This document shows, piece after piece, positions 7,252-13,077 of a DNA stretch of 13,175 bases. Made by a program: the position numbers and the translations under genes. Position 1 is the stretch's first letter; each line of letters begins with the position of its first letter. The DNA lies in contig JBKHDX010000135.1 of NCBI GenBank assembly GCA_046541115.1, forward strand, positions 1-13,175, written 5' to 3'. Under the pieces are notes generated by a model. It saw nothing but the letters and a program-made list of their open reading frames with translations, did not search any database and had not been told where the DNA came from. Origin of the DNA: Jaaginema sp046541115 (GTDB lineage Bacteria > Cyanobacteriota > Cyanobacteriia > Cyanobacteriales > Spirulinaceae).

Positions 7252-7316
7252 TTGTTGGTTATTGGTTGTTGGTTGCCTAAAACACTGATGACTGATGACT
7301 GATAACTGATGACTGA
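7251..7316. repeat. Two heptamer arrays between convergent genes
   Basis: The first array (7251-7275) repeats GTTGTTG/GTTATTG about three and a half times and begins on the last base of the glycosyltransferase stop codon. The second (7285-7316) is CTGATGA, CTGATGA, CTGATAA, CTGATGA, CTGA. Both have an exact 7-base period. The second abuts the T-run of the ndhD terminator, so the arrays fill the whole space between the two convergent genes. Confidence 0.85.
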
Positions 7317-7347
7317 AAAAAACCGCCCCCTGACTAAACAAGAGGCG
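7316..7347 (-). terminator. Rho-independent terminator after the ndhD1/D2-type gene
   Basis: On the minus strand CGCCTC (7342-7347) can pair with GGGGCG (7324-7329), with one G-U pair and a 12-base loop, followed by G and a run of seven T (7316-7322). It starts 36 bases past the ndhD stop. The loop is rather long, but position and T-run make the call reasonable. Confidence 0.65.
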
Positions 7348-7382
7348 CATAAATTGAGGTTTGGGATTAAAACTGGGGAGAG

Positions 7383-8987
7383 TTACTTAGAATTAGGCAG
7401 TTGAGGCGCGATCGTTGCAGGAGTCCATACCGAAGGTAGGAAGGCTTGTTGCTGCGTGGGGCGACTTTCCGCAACCACAGGCAAAGCTGAGCGAGACTTC
7501 ATCGCGACATCGACAGCTTTGACATCATAGGTGCTAGTGGCAAGTTTCGGGTACAAGCCAATGCCGATAATAGGTAACAACAAGCAAGCGGTAATAAAGA
7601 CTTCGCGGGGTTTCGCGTCGCTCATCAAGAAGTTGGGGTCGAGACTGAGCTTGCTTTCGCCGTAAAAGACTTCCCGCAACATGGACAGCAAGTAAATCGG
7701 GGTGAGAATCAAGCCCACTGCCGCTAAGAAGACAACAACGATTTTGAAGGCATCGCTGTAAGCGTCGCTGGTGGTGACACCGAGGAAAACGGACAATTCG
7801 CTAATAAAGCCACTCATACCGGGTAATGCCAGAGAAGCCATTGACCCGGCGGTGAATAAGGCAAAGATTTTCGGGGTCGATTTGGCGAGTCCGCCTAATT
7901 CGTCCATCATCAGGGTGTGGGTGCGATCGTAAGCAGCCCCAGTGAGGAAGAATAAGCAAGCGGCAATTAAACCGTGGGAGAGCATTTGTAAGACTGCGCC
8001 GTTGACTCCTAACTCGGTGAAGGAAGCAATACCAATAAGGACGAAACCCATGTGGGAAATCGAGGAGTAGGCGAGGCGACGCTTGAGATTCTGTTGACCA
8101 AAGGCGGTGAATGCGCCGTAGACAATGTTGACTACACCTAATATCACCAAGACAGGGGCGAATTTGATGTGGGCATTGGGCAGCATTTCAATGTTCATGC
8201 GGATTAAGCCGTAACCGCCCATTTTGAGGAGAACTCCCGCTAAAATCATGGAAACTGGGGCAGAAGCTTCGCTGTGAGCATCCGGTAACCAGGTGTGTAA
8301 GGGGAAGATGGGGAGTTTTACACCAAAGGCGATGATGAAGCCCGTGTAAGCCAGCATTTCTAAGGCCATGGGATAGTTTTTCATCCCTAACTCAGTCATG
8401 TCAAAGGTGAGGTTGTCACCGTAGAAGGCCATGGCTAAACCGGAAACGAGGATGAAGATAGAGGCGATCGCGGTGTAGAGGATAAACTTAGTGGCAGCAT
8501 ACAATCGTTTTTTGCCGCCCCAGATAGAAATTAATATATAGACGGGGACTAATTCGAGTTCCCACATCAAGAAGAATAATAATAGGTCTTGTGCGGCGAA
8601 GACTCCAATTTGAGCGCTGTACAACACCAGCATTAGGAAGTAAAACAAGCGGGGCTTGCGGTTGACTTTCCAAGCAGCGAGCAAACTTAAGGTGGTGACT
8701 AGCCCGGATAAGACGATGAGGGGCATGGACAAACCATCCACGGCAACCGACCAGTTTAAGCCGAGTTGGGGCAGCCAAGGATAGGTTTCGCGCATTTGGA
8801 ATTGGCTGGTTTGTAAGTCAAAGTTTTGCCAAAAACCCCAAATGCTTATGCCAAAGGTGACTAAGCTAACGCTGAGAGCATACCAGCGAATGGTTTTGCC
8901 TTCTTTATCCGGAATAAAGGGAATGGCGAAGGCAGCGGCTAGGGGAAGCAAGATTATTGCGGTCAGCCAAGGAATTGAGTTAAGCAT
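7383..8987 (-). CDS. ndhD: NDH-1 subunit NdhD, NdhD1/NdhD2 type
   Basis: A 534-residue NuoM-type antiporter-like subunit, standing alone. It belongs in the NDH-1L or NDH-1L' membrane arm, which serves respiration and photosystem I cyclic electron flow and pumps protons. Key residues are all present in canonical form: E143 in MWELELVPVY, K224 in AFGVKLPIFPLHTWLPDAH, K255 in AGVLLKMGGYGL and E397 in SGFISELSVF. About 14 helices are followed by a soluble proline/glutamine-rich tail of about 40 residues. The start is ATG 8987 (MLNSIPWLTAIILLP), where family homology begins; starting at 9050 would add 21 residues not expected in the family. Because no ndhF1 lies beside it, NdhD2 is more likely than NdhD1, but I cannot separate them firmly. 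It differs clearly from the NdhD4 in this window (PDAH retained, C-terminal tail). Confidence 0.9.
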   Translation of the reverse strand: MLNSIPWLTAIILLPLAAAFAIPFIPDKEGKTIRWYALSVSLVTFGISIWGFWQNFDLQTSQFQMRETYPWLPQLGLNWSVAVDGLSMPLIVLSGLVTTLSLLAAWKVNRKPRLFYFLMLVLYSAQIGVFAAQDLLLFFLMWELELVPVYILISIWGGKKRLYAATKFILYTAIASIFILVSGLAMAFYGDNLTFDMTELGMKNYPMALEMLAYTGFIIAFGVKLPIFPLHTWLPDAHSEASAPVSMILAGVLLKMGGYGLIRMNIEMLPNAHIKFAPVLVILGVVNIVYGAFTAFGQQNLKRRLAYSSISHMGFVLIGIASFTELGVNGAVLQMLSHGLIAACLFFLTGAAYDRTHTLMMDELGGLAKSTPKIFALFTAGSMASLALPGMSGFISELSVFLGVTTSDAYSDAFKIVVVFLAAVGLILTPIYLLSMLREVFYGESKLSLDPNFLMSDAKPREVFITACLLLPIIGIGLYPKLATSTYDVKAVDVAMKSRSALPVVAESRPTQQQAFLPSVWTPATIAPQLPNSK

Positions 8988-9027
8988 GATGGCTAGGAAT
9001 AAATACTCATTAACGCAACTGATTTTT

Positions 9028-9033
9028 AGTATA
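9028..9033 (-). promoter_or_regulatory. Candidate -10 box for the ndhD1/D2-type gene
   Basis: TATACT on the minus strand, about 41 bases before the ATG at 8987, would start transcription near 9020. No good -35 hexamer lies 16-18 bases upstream (TTTCAT-like only), so it is a weak call. Confidence 0.35.
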
Positions 9034-9273
9034 TGAACTTTTTTAAACAAATGAAACAGGAATGCAACGTAAAAAAGGCGATCGCACAGACCTTACTGAG
9101 TAAAACCCTTTTCCTGTAGGGGTTTCGTCTAACTCATTAGTTTTTTGAATCAGTCAGACAATATCTGCTTGTGAGTGAGCGATCGCTTGAGTCTGTCTTT
9201 AGATGTATATACGTTGTGCGATCGCATGAGTTGGATTTGAGGTGAGGATAGACAGTAACCTGCTAGACTTAGT

Positions 9274-9299
9274 GTAAGTATTACGGTTTGTCAACAAAC
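9274..9299. promoter_or_regulatory. Paired short palindromes, possible operator
   Basis: GTAA-GTA-TTAC and GTTTGT-CA-ACAAAC lie one base apart, about 200 bases before the DUF1815 start and 290 bases before the divergent ndhD start. Dyad symmetry of this size suits a dimeric regulator. The first is not an NtcA site, as the GTA-TAC spacing is five and not eight. Function is not shown. Confidence 0.25.
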
Positions 9300-9484
9300 T
9301 TAAAGAATTTTACAACTCTTTCTTCCGGAGGTCTGCGATTATTGCTTTGTAGAGCTAACCTAGAGAAAGCTTATTACAAACAGTTTTTTGAAGAAAAAGG
9401 ATTTTTAATAAGCTGACATAACAGAGTTTGGGAGAACAAAACCTTAAAAAAGTATTAAAGAGTGTAAAATTAGGAGTGGTGTTT

Positions 9485-9489
9485 GGAGG
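9485..9489 (+). promoter_or_regulatory. Ribosome-binding site that sets the DUF1815 start
   Basis: GGAGG lies ten bases before GTG 9500. It is the only strong Shine-Dalgarno sequence near the beginning of this frame and marks GTG 9500 over TTG 9428 and ATG 9551. Confidence 0.6.
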
Positions 9490-9499
9490 ACTTAATATA

Positions 9500-9868
9500 G
9501 TGTTTCTCAGACTTGCACAACAGCACCGTCAGTTCGTCAAAGACTTGGTGATGAATCTCCAAGCCCTAGCAACTGTACTGGAAAATCGCGGCTACCTTGC
9601 GTCTTGCTACACCTGTGGCGACCAAATGAATAGCGCTTCGTTTATGGTGAGTTTAGGTGAAGATCATCTTATTCGCTTTTTGGTATCTGACTATGGCATC
9701 ACTTGGACAGAGATGCGCGACGAGCGAGAATTAATGAAGTTAGAAGGAGCAGAAGCCATTAGTCAGCTTCAGGATTTGGCCGATTTGGTCAAGTATGAGT
9801 TGACTTCCTCTCCAACTCAAATTTCTGGCGATCGCCAGGGATCGCATCCTGCGGTTGCGATTCAGTAA
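9500..9868 (+). CDS. DUF1815 family protein, cyanobacterial, unknown function
   Basis: A 122-residue soluble protein matching what I recall of DUF1815, a small family confined to cyanobacteria with no known role. The conserved part covers about residues 1-100: FLRLAQQHRQFVKDL, LENRGYLASCYTCG (with CYTC, C36 and C39), NSASFMVSLG, HLIRFLVSDYGITWTEMRDERELMKLEGAEAI. The last 20 residues are variable. No transmembrane segment or signal peptide is seen. The GTG start is supported by a GGAGG site and by the family start MFLRLA; the frame upstream to 9428 would add 24 residues that do not look conserved. The gene is monocistronic: it diverges from the ndhD gene and is closed by the bidirectional terminator at 10029-10070. 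The paired cysteines might bind a metal or form a disulfide, which is speculation. Confidence 0.8.
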   Translation: MFLRLAQQHRQFVKDLVMNLQALATVLENRGYLASCYTCGDQMNSASFMVSLGEDHLIRFLVSDYGITWTEMRDERELMKLEGAEAISQLQDLADLVKYELTSSPTQISGDRQGSHPAVAIQ

Positions 9869-9883
9869 AGTTTCTTGTTTTTT

Positions 9884-9907
9884 CAAGCAAGCCATGACCC
9901 TTGCTTG
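9884..9907 (+). repeat. Perfect hairpin downstream of DUF1815
   Basis: Arms CAAGCAAG (9884-9891) and CTTGCTTG (9900-9907) pair perfectly over 8 bases around an 8-base loop, starting 16 bases after the DUF1815 stop. The T-run precedes the stem and none follows, so it is not a standard terminator for the plus-strand gene. It may stabilise the mRNA end or belong to the element remnant next to it. Confidence 0.5.
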
Positions 9908-9931
9908 TCGCTACAGTTGATTCGTCGTTAG

Positions 9932-9994
9932 TGACATACTCCCGACGCTCTATCCGCAGGATGAGCGCGGGTTTCTCCATCCCGTTTCCGAGAC
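9932..9994 (-). mobile_element. Solo IS200/IS605-type right-end sequence (remnant)
   Basis: The stretch opens with TGACATACTCCCG and forms a hairpin with arms CCCG-A-CGCTC (9941-9950) and GAGCG-CGGG (9963-9971), one bulged A. Read on the minus strand it is GAGAAACCCGCGCTC...GAGCGTCGGGAGTATGTCA, the pattern I know for right ends of IS200/IS605 (tnpB) elements in cyanobacteria. Just inside lies a second stem, 6 bases closed by a GAAA tetraloop on the minus strand (9979-9994). No transposase or tnpB frame is next to it: the following gene is a glycosyltransferase. It is therefore a remnant, a non-autonomous derivative or a solo omega-RNA-like locus. The family is assigned by eye. Confidence 0.6.
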
Positions 9995-10028
9995 TTCGCG
10001 TTTTTGACTCAGAATCATTATTTTTATC

Positions 10029-10070
10029 TAATCAAAAAGGCGTAAGGTTGACCTTGCGCCTTTTTGATTA
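10029..10070. terminator. Strong bidirectional rho-independent terminator
   Basis: A 19-base stem (10029-10047 with 10052-10070, one T-G wobble) closes a TTGA loop. The stem's outer part is AATCAAAAAGGCG on one side and CGCCTTTTTGATT on the other, so a T-run follows the GC core on both strands. It sits between the convergent DUF1815 gene and the minus-strand glycosyltransferase and should end both transcripts. Confidence 0.9.
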
Positions 10071-10150
10071 AATCAAATATTCTAGAACTCTGGTTTCTGG
10101 AGTCAAATTTTAACTTTATCGGGTAAGCAGATCGGAAACCGGAATGAAGT

Positions 10151-11419
10151 TTAAGCCGTTGCAATCACGTCATTTACTACCACTTTGGGTTCAGTCCAAA
10201 CTTCATCGTAAAGATGGCTAAGTTGCGTGGCTACCCCATACCAACTGAATTTTTGAGCGACGCGCTGACGAGCATTATTGCCTAATTGGTCGCGCCATTG
10301 AGTATCATCGAGGATGCGGTCAATGGCCTGAGCAAAAGCATCAACATCTTTGGGAGGAGCCAATAACCCGGTTTTTTCAGAAACGACGGTGTATTGCAAG
10401 CCCCCGACATCGCTGGCAATTACAGGAGTACCGCTGGCCATGGCTTCGATGGCCACTAAGCCGAAGGGTTCGTAGTGACTGGGGACGACGCAAACATCAG
10501 CCGCCGCATAATAAACGGGTAAGTCTTCGTCGCTAATCCGTCCGGGGAAGGATGCGATCGCGTCTAATCCGGTTTCAGAAACGATACTTTCGATGCGATC
10601 GCGTTCGATCCCGTCACTATGACCCGGACGAGAGCCGCCGCCAATAATCAAGCGCAAAGATTCATCGTTGCGAAACTGGGATTTCGCGATCGCCCGCACT
10701 AAGGTTTCAATGCCTTTGCGCGGATCGAAGCGACCAATATAAAACACCATTTTGGCATCTGGGGCGATCCCCAAGCGTTTACGGGCTTCTGAGCGCGAAA
10801 TTGAACCAAAATGCTGAATATCAGTGCCACAAGGGATAATTTTGATATTTCCCCGTTGAGACACTAAGGTTCTCATGTGTTCTTGTTCTTGGGGACTGGT
10901 TGCAACGATGCAATCGGCATTTTCCAAGCAAGCTTTTTCTACCGCCAAGCGCGTTTTCGCAATCATGGGAATGGTAGACACAGATTTATATTTCACTGCC
11001 CCTAGGGAGTGATATGTGTGCAGCATCGGTACTGAAGTTTTCGCCTTCAACTGCAAGCCCACTGCCCCTGAAATCCAGTAATTGGTATGGATAAGGGCGT
11101 ATTCTCGGTTATTTTGATGTTGAAATTTCAAAAACTCATTGACAAACCCATTGCGAAAGCCGTAAATTTCATCCCTGGGGATAAAGCTTTCTGGCCCTGC
11201 TGTTAGGCGGATGGTGCGGCAGTTGGGGCTATGTTGAACAATCTTGGGTCGATCGGCATCGGTGGCCCGGGTAAACATATCCACGTTCCAACCTTGTTTG
11301 GATAGGGCTTCGCCCACTTGACGAACGTACACATTTTGTCCGCCTGCTTCTTCTTTGCCGATTTCGACGGCAGGATCGCCATGAACTGAGATCAATGCGA
11401 TGTGTTTATTGTTATTCAT
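10151..11419 (-). CDS. GT4 glycosyltransferase, sucrose-phosphate synthase/MshA-like
   Basis: A 422-residue GT-B glycosyltransferase of family 4, in the branch that holds sucrose-phosphate synthase and MshA. It would use a nucleotide-sugar donor in the cytoplasm; the acceptor is not certain. Signatures in order: ISVHGDPA (10-17), EEAGGQNVYVRQVGEAL (23-39), MFTRATD, IHTNYWISG (110-118), LHTYHSLGAVK (133-143), GRFDPRKG with donor-phosphate-binding R230 and K235, and the E-x7-E motif EPFGLVAIE (E317 and E325) followed by AMASGTPVIASDVGG. Length matches minimal cyanobacterial sucrose-phosphate synthases that lack the phosphatase domain, but I cannot assign sucrose synthesis from motifs alone, and no sucrose-phosphate phosphatase is nearby. 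The start is ATG 11419 (MNNNKHIALISVHGD), preceded by an AT-rich stretch with no clear Shine-Dalgarno site. It stands alone in the minus direction, with the bidirectional terminator about 80 bases past its stop. Confidence 0.88.
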   Translation of the reverse strand: MNNNKHIALISVHGDPAVEIGKEEAGGQNVYVRQVGEALSKQGWNVDMFTRATDADRPKIVQHSPNCRTIRLTAGPESFIPRDEIYGFRNGFVNEFLKFQHQNNREYALIHTNYWISGAVGLQLKAKTSVPMLHTYHSLGAVKYKSVSTIPMIAKTRLAVEKACLENADCIVATSPQEQEHMRTLVSQRGNIKIIPCGTDIQHFGSISRSEARKRLGIAPDAKMVFYIGRFDPRKGIETLVRAIAKSQFRNDESLRLIIGGGSRPGHSDGIERDRIESIVSETGLDAIASFPGRISDEDLPVYYAAADVCVVPSHYEPFGLVAIEAMASGTPVIASDVGGLQYTVVSEKTGLLAPPKDVDAFAQAIDRILDDTQWRDQLGNNARQRVAQKFSWYGVATQLSHLYDEVWTEPKVVVNDVIATA

Positions 11420-11518
11420 CTTTTTAATAATTCAAACTCGACGGAGGTCAGAGTCGCAAGAGTGCTTCAGTAACGGGTTTCCTCCTAGTTTTTGAAATAA
11501 CTGTGACCCCGATTTCTC

Positions 11519-11562
11519 CTGGTAAACCAGCTCTCCATAAGTGTTTCGGAGATAGGAGAGCT
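11519..11562 (-). promoter_or_regulatory. Two overlapping hairpins in the spacer before the SPS-like gene
   Basis: CTGGT-AA-ACCAG (11519-11530) and a long stem AGCTCTCC (11529-11536)/GGAGAGCT (11555-11562) share two bases, so they compete in part. They lie 42 bases after the DUF3181 stop and 100-143 bases before the SPS-like start, both on the minus strand. They could end the moaC-2TM-DUF3181 transcript, though there is no clear T-run, or lie in the next gene's leader. Confidence 0.4.
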
Positions 11563-11604
11563 TGATTTATGTTGCATTATATCATAATTTGTGGCGAGAT
11601 CAAC

Positions 11605-11907
11605 TCAAAAGCGATCGCCAAACCGTTCTAGCAGTTCTAACAAATCGCTCAAACATGCTTGAGGCAGGAGTTTCGCTAAACTTAACTCCACTTTACCGCC
11701 CCCCAAAGATACGGGAATCGATGTTAATTCTTGTATCATTGTGTCTTCATTAAGGCCACCATCGAGTAGTAAAGGATACATTTTTTCGGCGACAACGGTA
11801 TGCAAATGAGCGTCTGCGAGATATAAATGCCATTTAGCGACATCAATATAGATATTTTCGCCGATTTCCGCAGATAAAGCTTCGAGAGTTTCGTTGGTAC
11901 TAGCCAT
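11605..11907 (-). CDS. DUF3181 family protein, cyanobacterial, unknown function
   Basis: A 100-residue soluble protein matching my memory of DUF3181, a small cyanobacterial family of unknown role. The conserved core is ALSAEIGENIYIDVAKWHLY (10-29), LADAHLHTVVAEKMYPLL (30-47) and VSLGGGKVELSLAKLLP (66-82). It is predicted helical and acidic with no membrane segment. ATG 11907 is chosen: homology starts at MASTNETLEALS, and extending to 11976 would run into the upstream gene and add 23 unlikely residues. Its first 8 bases overlap the end of the 2TM gene (ATGGCTAG holds both start and stop), so translation is probably coupled. Last gene of the moaC-2TM-DUF3181 cluster. Confidence in the gene is high; in the family name, moderate. 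Confidence 0.85.
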   Translation of the reverse strand: MASTNETLEALSAEIGENIYIDVAKWHLYLADAHLHTVVAEKMYPLLLDGGLNEDTMIQELTSIPVSLGGGKVELSLAKLLPQACLSDLLELLERFGDRF

Positions 11908-12160
11908 TGTTTTGATTTTCTTTGAGGGAATAGTCTGCGATCGCAAAGATAAAGATGCCATGAAACACCAAGACACCCAACCAAATCAAAGTGACCCATT
12001 TAGCCCAAGGCCAATTTGCTTGCTTGAGGGTATCAAAAAACCAAAGTCCAGAGTTACACGCCGCAAAAAACGCCACGTGCAAGGCAAAATTGATGCGGTC
12101 TTCTAAAAGACGATAAGCGGGATCGTTGCGATCGGGTTTTCGCGGCCAGCGAGGGGGCAT
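11900..12160 (-). CDS. 2TM domain-containing small membrane protein
   Basis: An 86-residue protein with two membrane helices (about 23-42 and 53-75) and a basic, proline-rich N-terminus (MPPRWPRKPDRNDPAYR) that should stay in the cytoplasm. It fits the 2TM domain family seen in many cyanobacteria, in which a polar N-terminal stretch leads into helices with HVAFFAACNSGLWFF and WVTLIWLGVLVFHGIF. Function is unknown. The ATG at 12160 has AGGAGA twelve bases upstream. It begins 47 bases after moaC and overlaps the DUF3181 start by 8 bases, so the three are likely one transcript; a functional link to molybdopterin synthesis is not implied. Confidence 0.82.
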   Translation of the reverse strand: MPPRWPRKPDRNDPAYRLLEDRINFALHVAFFAACNSGLWFFDTLKQANWPWAKWVTLIWLGVLVFHGIFIFAIADYSLKENQNNG

Positions 12161-12207
12161 CGTTTTCTTAATCTCCTGTGTGTCCGGGTCAATCTAATTT
12201 TACCGTT

Positions 12208-12699
12208 CTACTGCTCCTCTTCGTAATCCCCTGATTTGCCCCCCGTTTTGCGAATTAAGCGAATTGACTCGATCTGCATGGATTTTTCCAGGGCTTTGGC
12301 CATGTCATACAACGTTAAAGCTGCTACCGATACCGCCGTTAATGCCTCCATTTCTACCCCGGTTTCCGCTTTGGTGACCACGGTAGCCCGAAGGTGATAA
12401 CCGGGGAGTTGAGGGTCGGGGATCGCTTGTACTTCGACTTTATGTAAAGGCAAAGGGTGACACAAGGGAATTAAATTTGCAGTTTGTTTCGCGGCCATAA
12501 TTCCGGCTAATCGGGCTGTGCCTAAAACATCGCCTTTAGGAGCATTTCCCGCTTGGATTGCGTCAAATGTCGCTTTTTCCATGCGAATGCTGCCTTGAGC
12601 TACGGCTTCCCGTTTATTCGCCACTTTTTCCGACACATCCACCATTTGCGCTTCCCCAGTTCGATCGAGATGGGACAATTTTGACTCAAACTCTTGCAT
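12208..12699 (-). CDS. moaC: Cyclic pyranopterin monophosphate synthase MoaC
   Basis: MoaC acts with MoaA in the first step of molybdenum cofactor synthesis, converting the cyclised GTP intermediate (3',8-cyclo-7,8-dihydro-GTP) to cyclic pyranopterin monophosphate in the cytoplasm. From ATG 12699 it is 163 residues, close to the usual length of about 160. Family blocks in order: MVDVSEK (19-25), KGDVLGTARLAGIMAAK (55-71), LIPLCHPLPL (77-86), TGVEMEALTAVSVAALTLYDM (113-133) and KTGGKSG (151-157). The catalytic pair known in E. coli as Asp128/Lys131 corresponds to D132 and K135 (YDMAK). A TTG at 12741 would add 14 residues; the ATG gives the normal N-terminus (LSHLDRTGEAQMVDVS). No other moa gene is in the window. 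It diverges from tRNA-Arg with only about 50 bases between, and is followed by the 2TM gene. Confidence 0.95.
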   Translation of the reverse strand: MQEFESKLSHLDRTGEAQMVDVSEKVANKREAVAQGSIRMEKATFDAIQAGNAPKGDVLGTARLAGIMAAKQTANLIPLCHPLPLHKVEVQAIPDPQLPGYHLRATVVTKAETGVEMEALTAVSVAALTLYDMAKALEKSMQIESIRLIRKTGGKSGDYEEEQ

Positions 12700-12750
12700 A
12701 ATTTTGTTTGCCTGTGCTATATTTATTAATCGTTGACTCAAACAACGCTT

Positions 12751-12824
12751 GGGCTTGTAGCTCAGTGGACTAGAGCACGTGGCTACGGACCACGGTGTCG
12801 GGGGTTCGAATCCCTCCTAGCCCG
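12751..12824 (+). tRNA. tRNA-Arg (anticodon ACG)
   Basis: A 74-base tRNA. Acceptor arm GGGCTTG pairs with CTAGCCC (one T-T mismatch at the sixth pair), with discriminator G at 12824. The D arm carries AGCTCAGTGGACTAGAGC. The anticodon stem GTGG/CCAC extends to CGTGG/CCACG, with loop CTACGGA giving anticodon ACG, wobble A expected to be edited to inosine by TadA. The T arm is GGGGG-TTCGAAT-CCCTC. No CCA is encoded (TCC follows), as is usual in cyanobacteria. It diverges from moaC and is followed by its own terminator. Confidence 0.97.
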
Positions 12825-12849
12825 TCCAAAATCAAAGCTTATCAAAAAG

Positions 12850-12876
12850 CAGAGGTATTTCACCTCTGTTTTTTTT
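12850..12876 (+). terminator. Rho-independent terminator of tRNA-Arg
   Basis: A perfect 7-base stem CAGAGGT/ACCTCTG with loop ATTTC is followed by eight T (12869-12876). It lies 25 bases past the tRNA and ends the single-tRNA transcript before the convergent phosphatase fragment. Confidence 0.92.
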
Positions 12877-12891
12877 ATATTTCCTTTTAGT

Positions 12892-13077
12892 TTAAAAGTT
12901 GCGTTTAAGGGCAAGTAATGTCATATCGTCGTAAATGGGGCGATCCCCGATATGATCTTGTACATTCTCGACGATAGCCGCCACAATTTCGCGAGGGGAT
13001 TGTTGATAATGCTGTTGAATCACTTGTAGTAATTTTTCAATCCCATACAGTTTCTTTTGGCTGTTTTCTGCTTCGTT
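12892..13077 (-). pseudogene. C-terminal fragment of a PP2C/SpoIIE-type Ser/Thr phosphatase
   Basis: Read on the minus strand, the last 60 codons before the TAA at 12892-12894 give EAENSQKKLYGIEKLLQVI, then QQSPREIVAAIVENVQDHI and YDDMTLLALKRNF. This is the end of the SpoIIE/RsbU branch of PP2C phosphatases, whose last conserved block is a DDxTLLxLK strand with metal-binding aspartates. Such proteins dephosphorylate anti-sigma-antagonist or response proteins, often behind GAF, PAS or receiver domains. The motif expected just before (LYTDG, then V/T-EA-x-N) is broken: upstream of EAEN the sequence is the hairpin end of an IS200/IS605-like element (13075 onward). The reading frame stays open through that end to the window edge, giving LRRGVVN instead of a TDG motif. 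The gene is therefore probably interrupted; the rest lies outside the window. Confidence 0.75.

Larger units (their letters stand above)
8988..9499. other. Divergent intergenic region between ndhD and the DUF1815 gene
   Basis: 512 bases without a supported gene. It holds three HIP1 octamers (9078-9085, 9179-9186 and 9218-9225), a weak hairpin AAACCC/GGGTTT (9103-9125), and two adjacent short inverted repeats, GTAAGTATTAC (9274-9284) and GTTTGTCAACAAAC (9286-9299), which could be regulator sites. The DUF1815 frame is open back to a TTG at 9428, but I place its start at 9500. No RNA gene was recognised. Confidence 0.5.

Noticed and set aside
9274..9284. NtcA-binding site
   Set aside because: The consensus is GTA-N8-TAC; here the spacing is five.
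9428..9499. N-terminal extension of the DUF1815 protein to TTG 9428
   Set aside because: The residues do not look conserved, and GGAGG ten bases before GTG 9500 gives a better start.
12733..12918. A 61-codon plus-strand frame
   Set aside because: It reads through the tRNA-Arg gene and its terminator.
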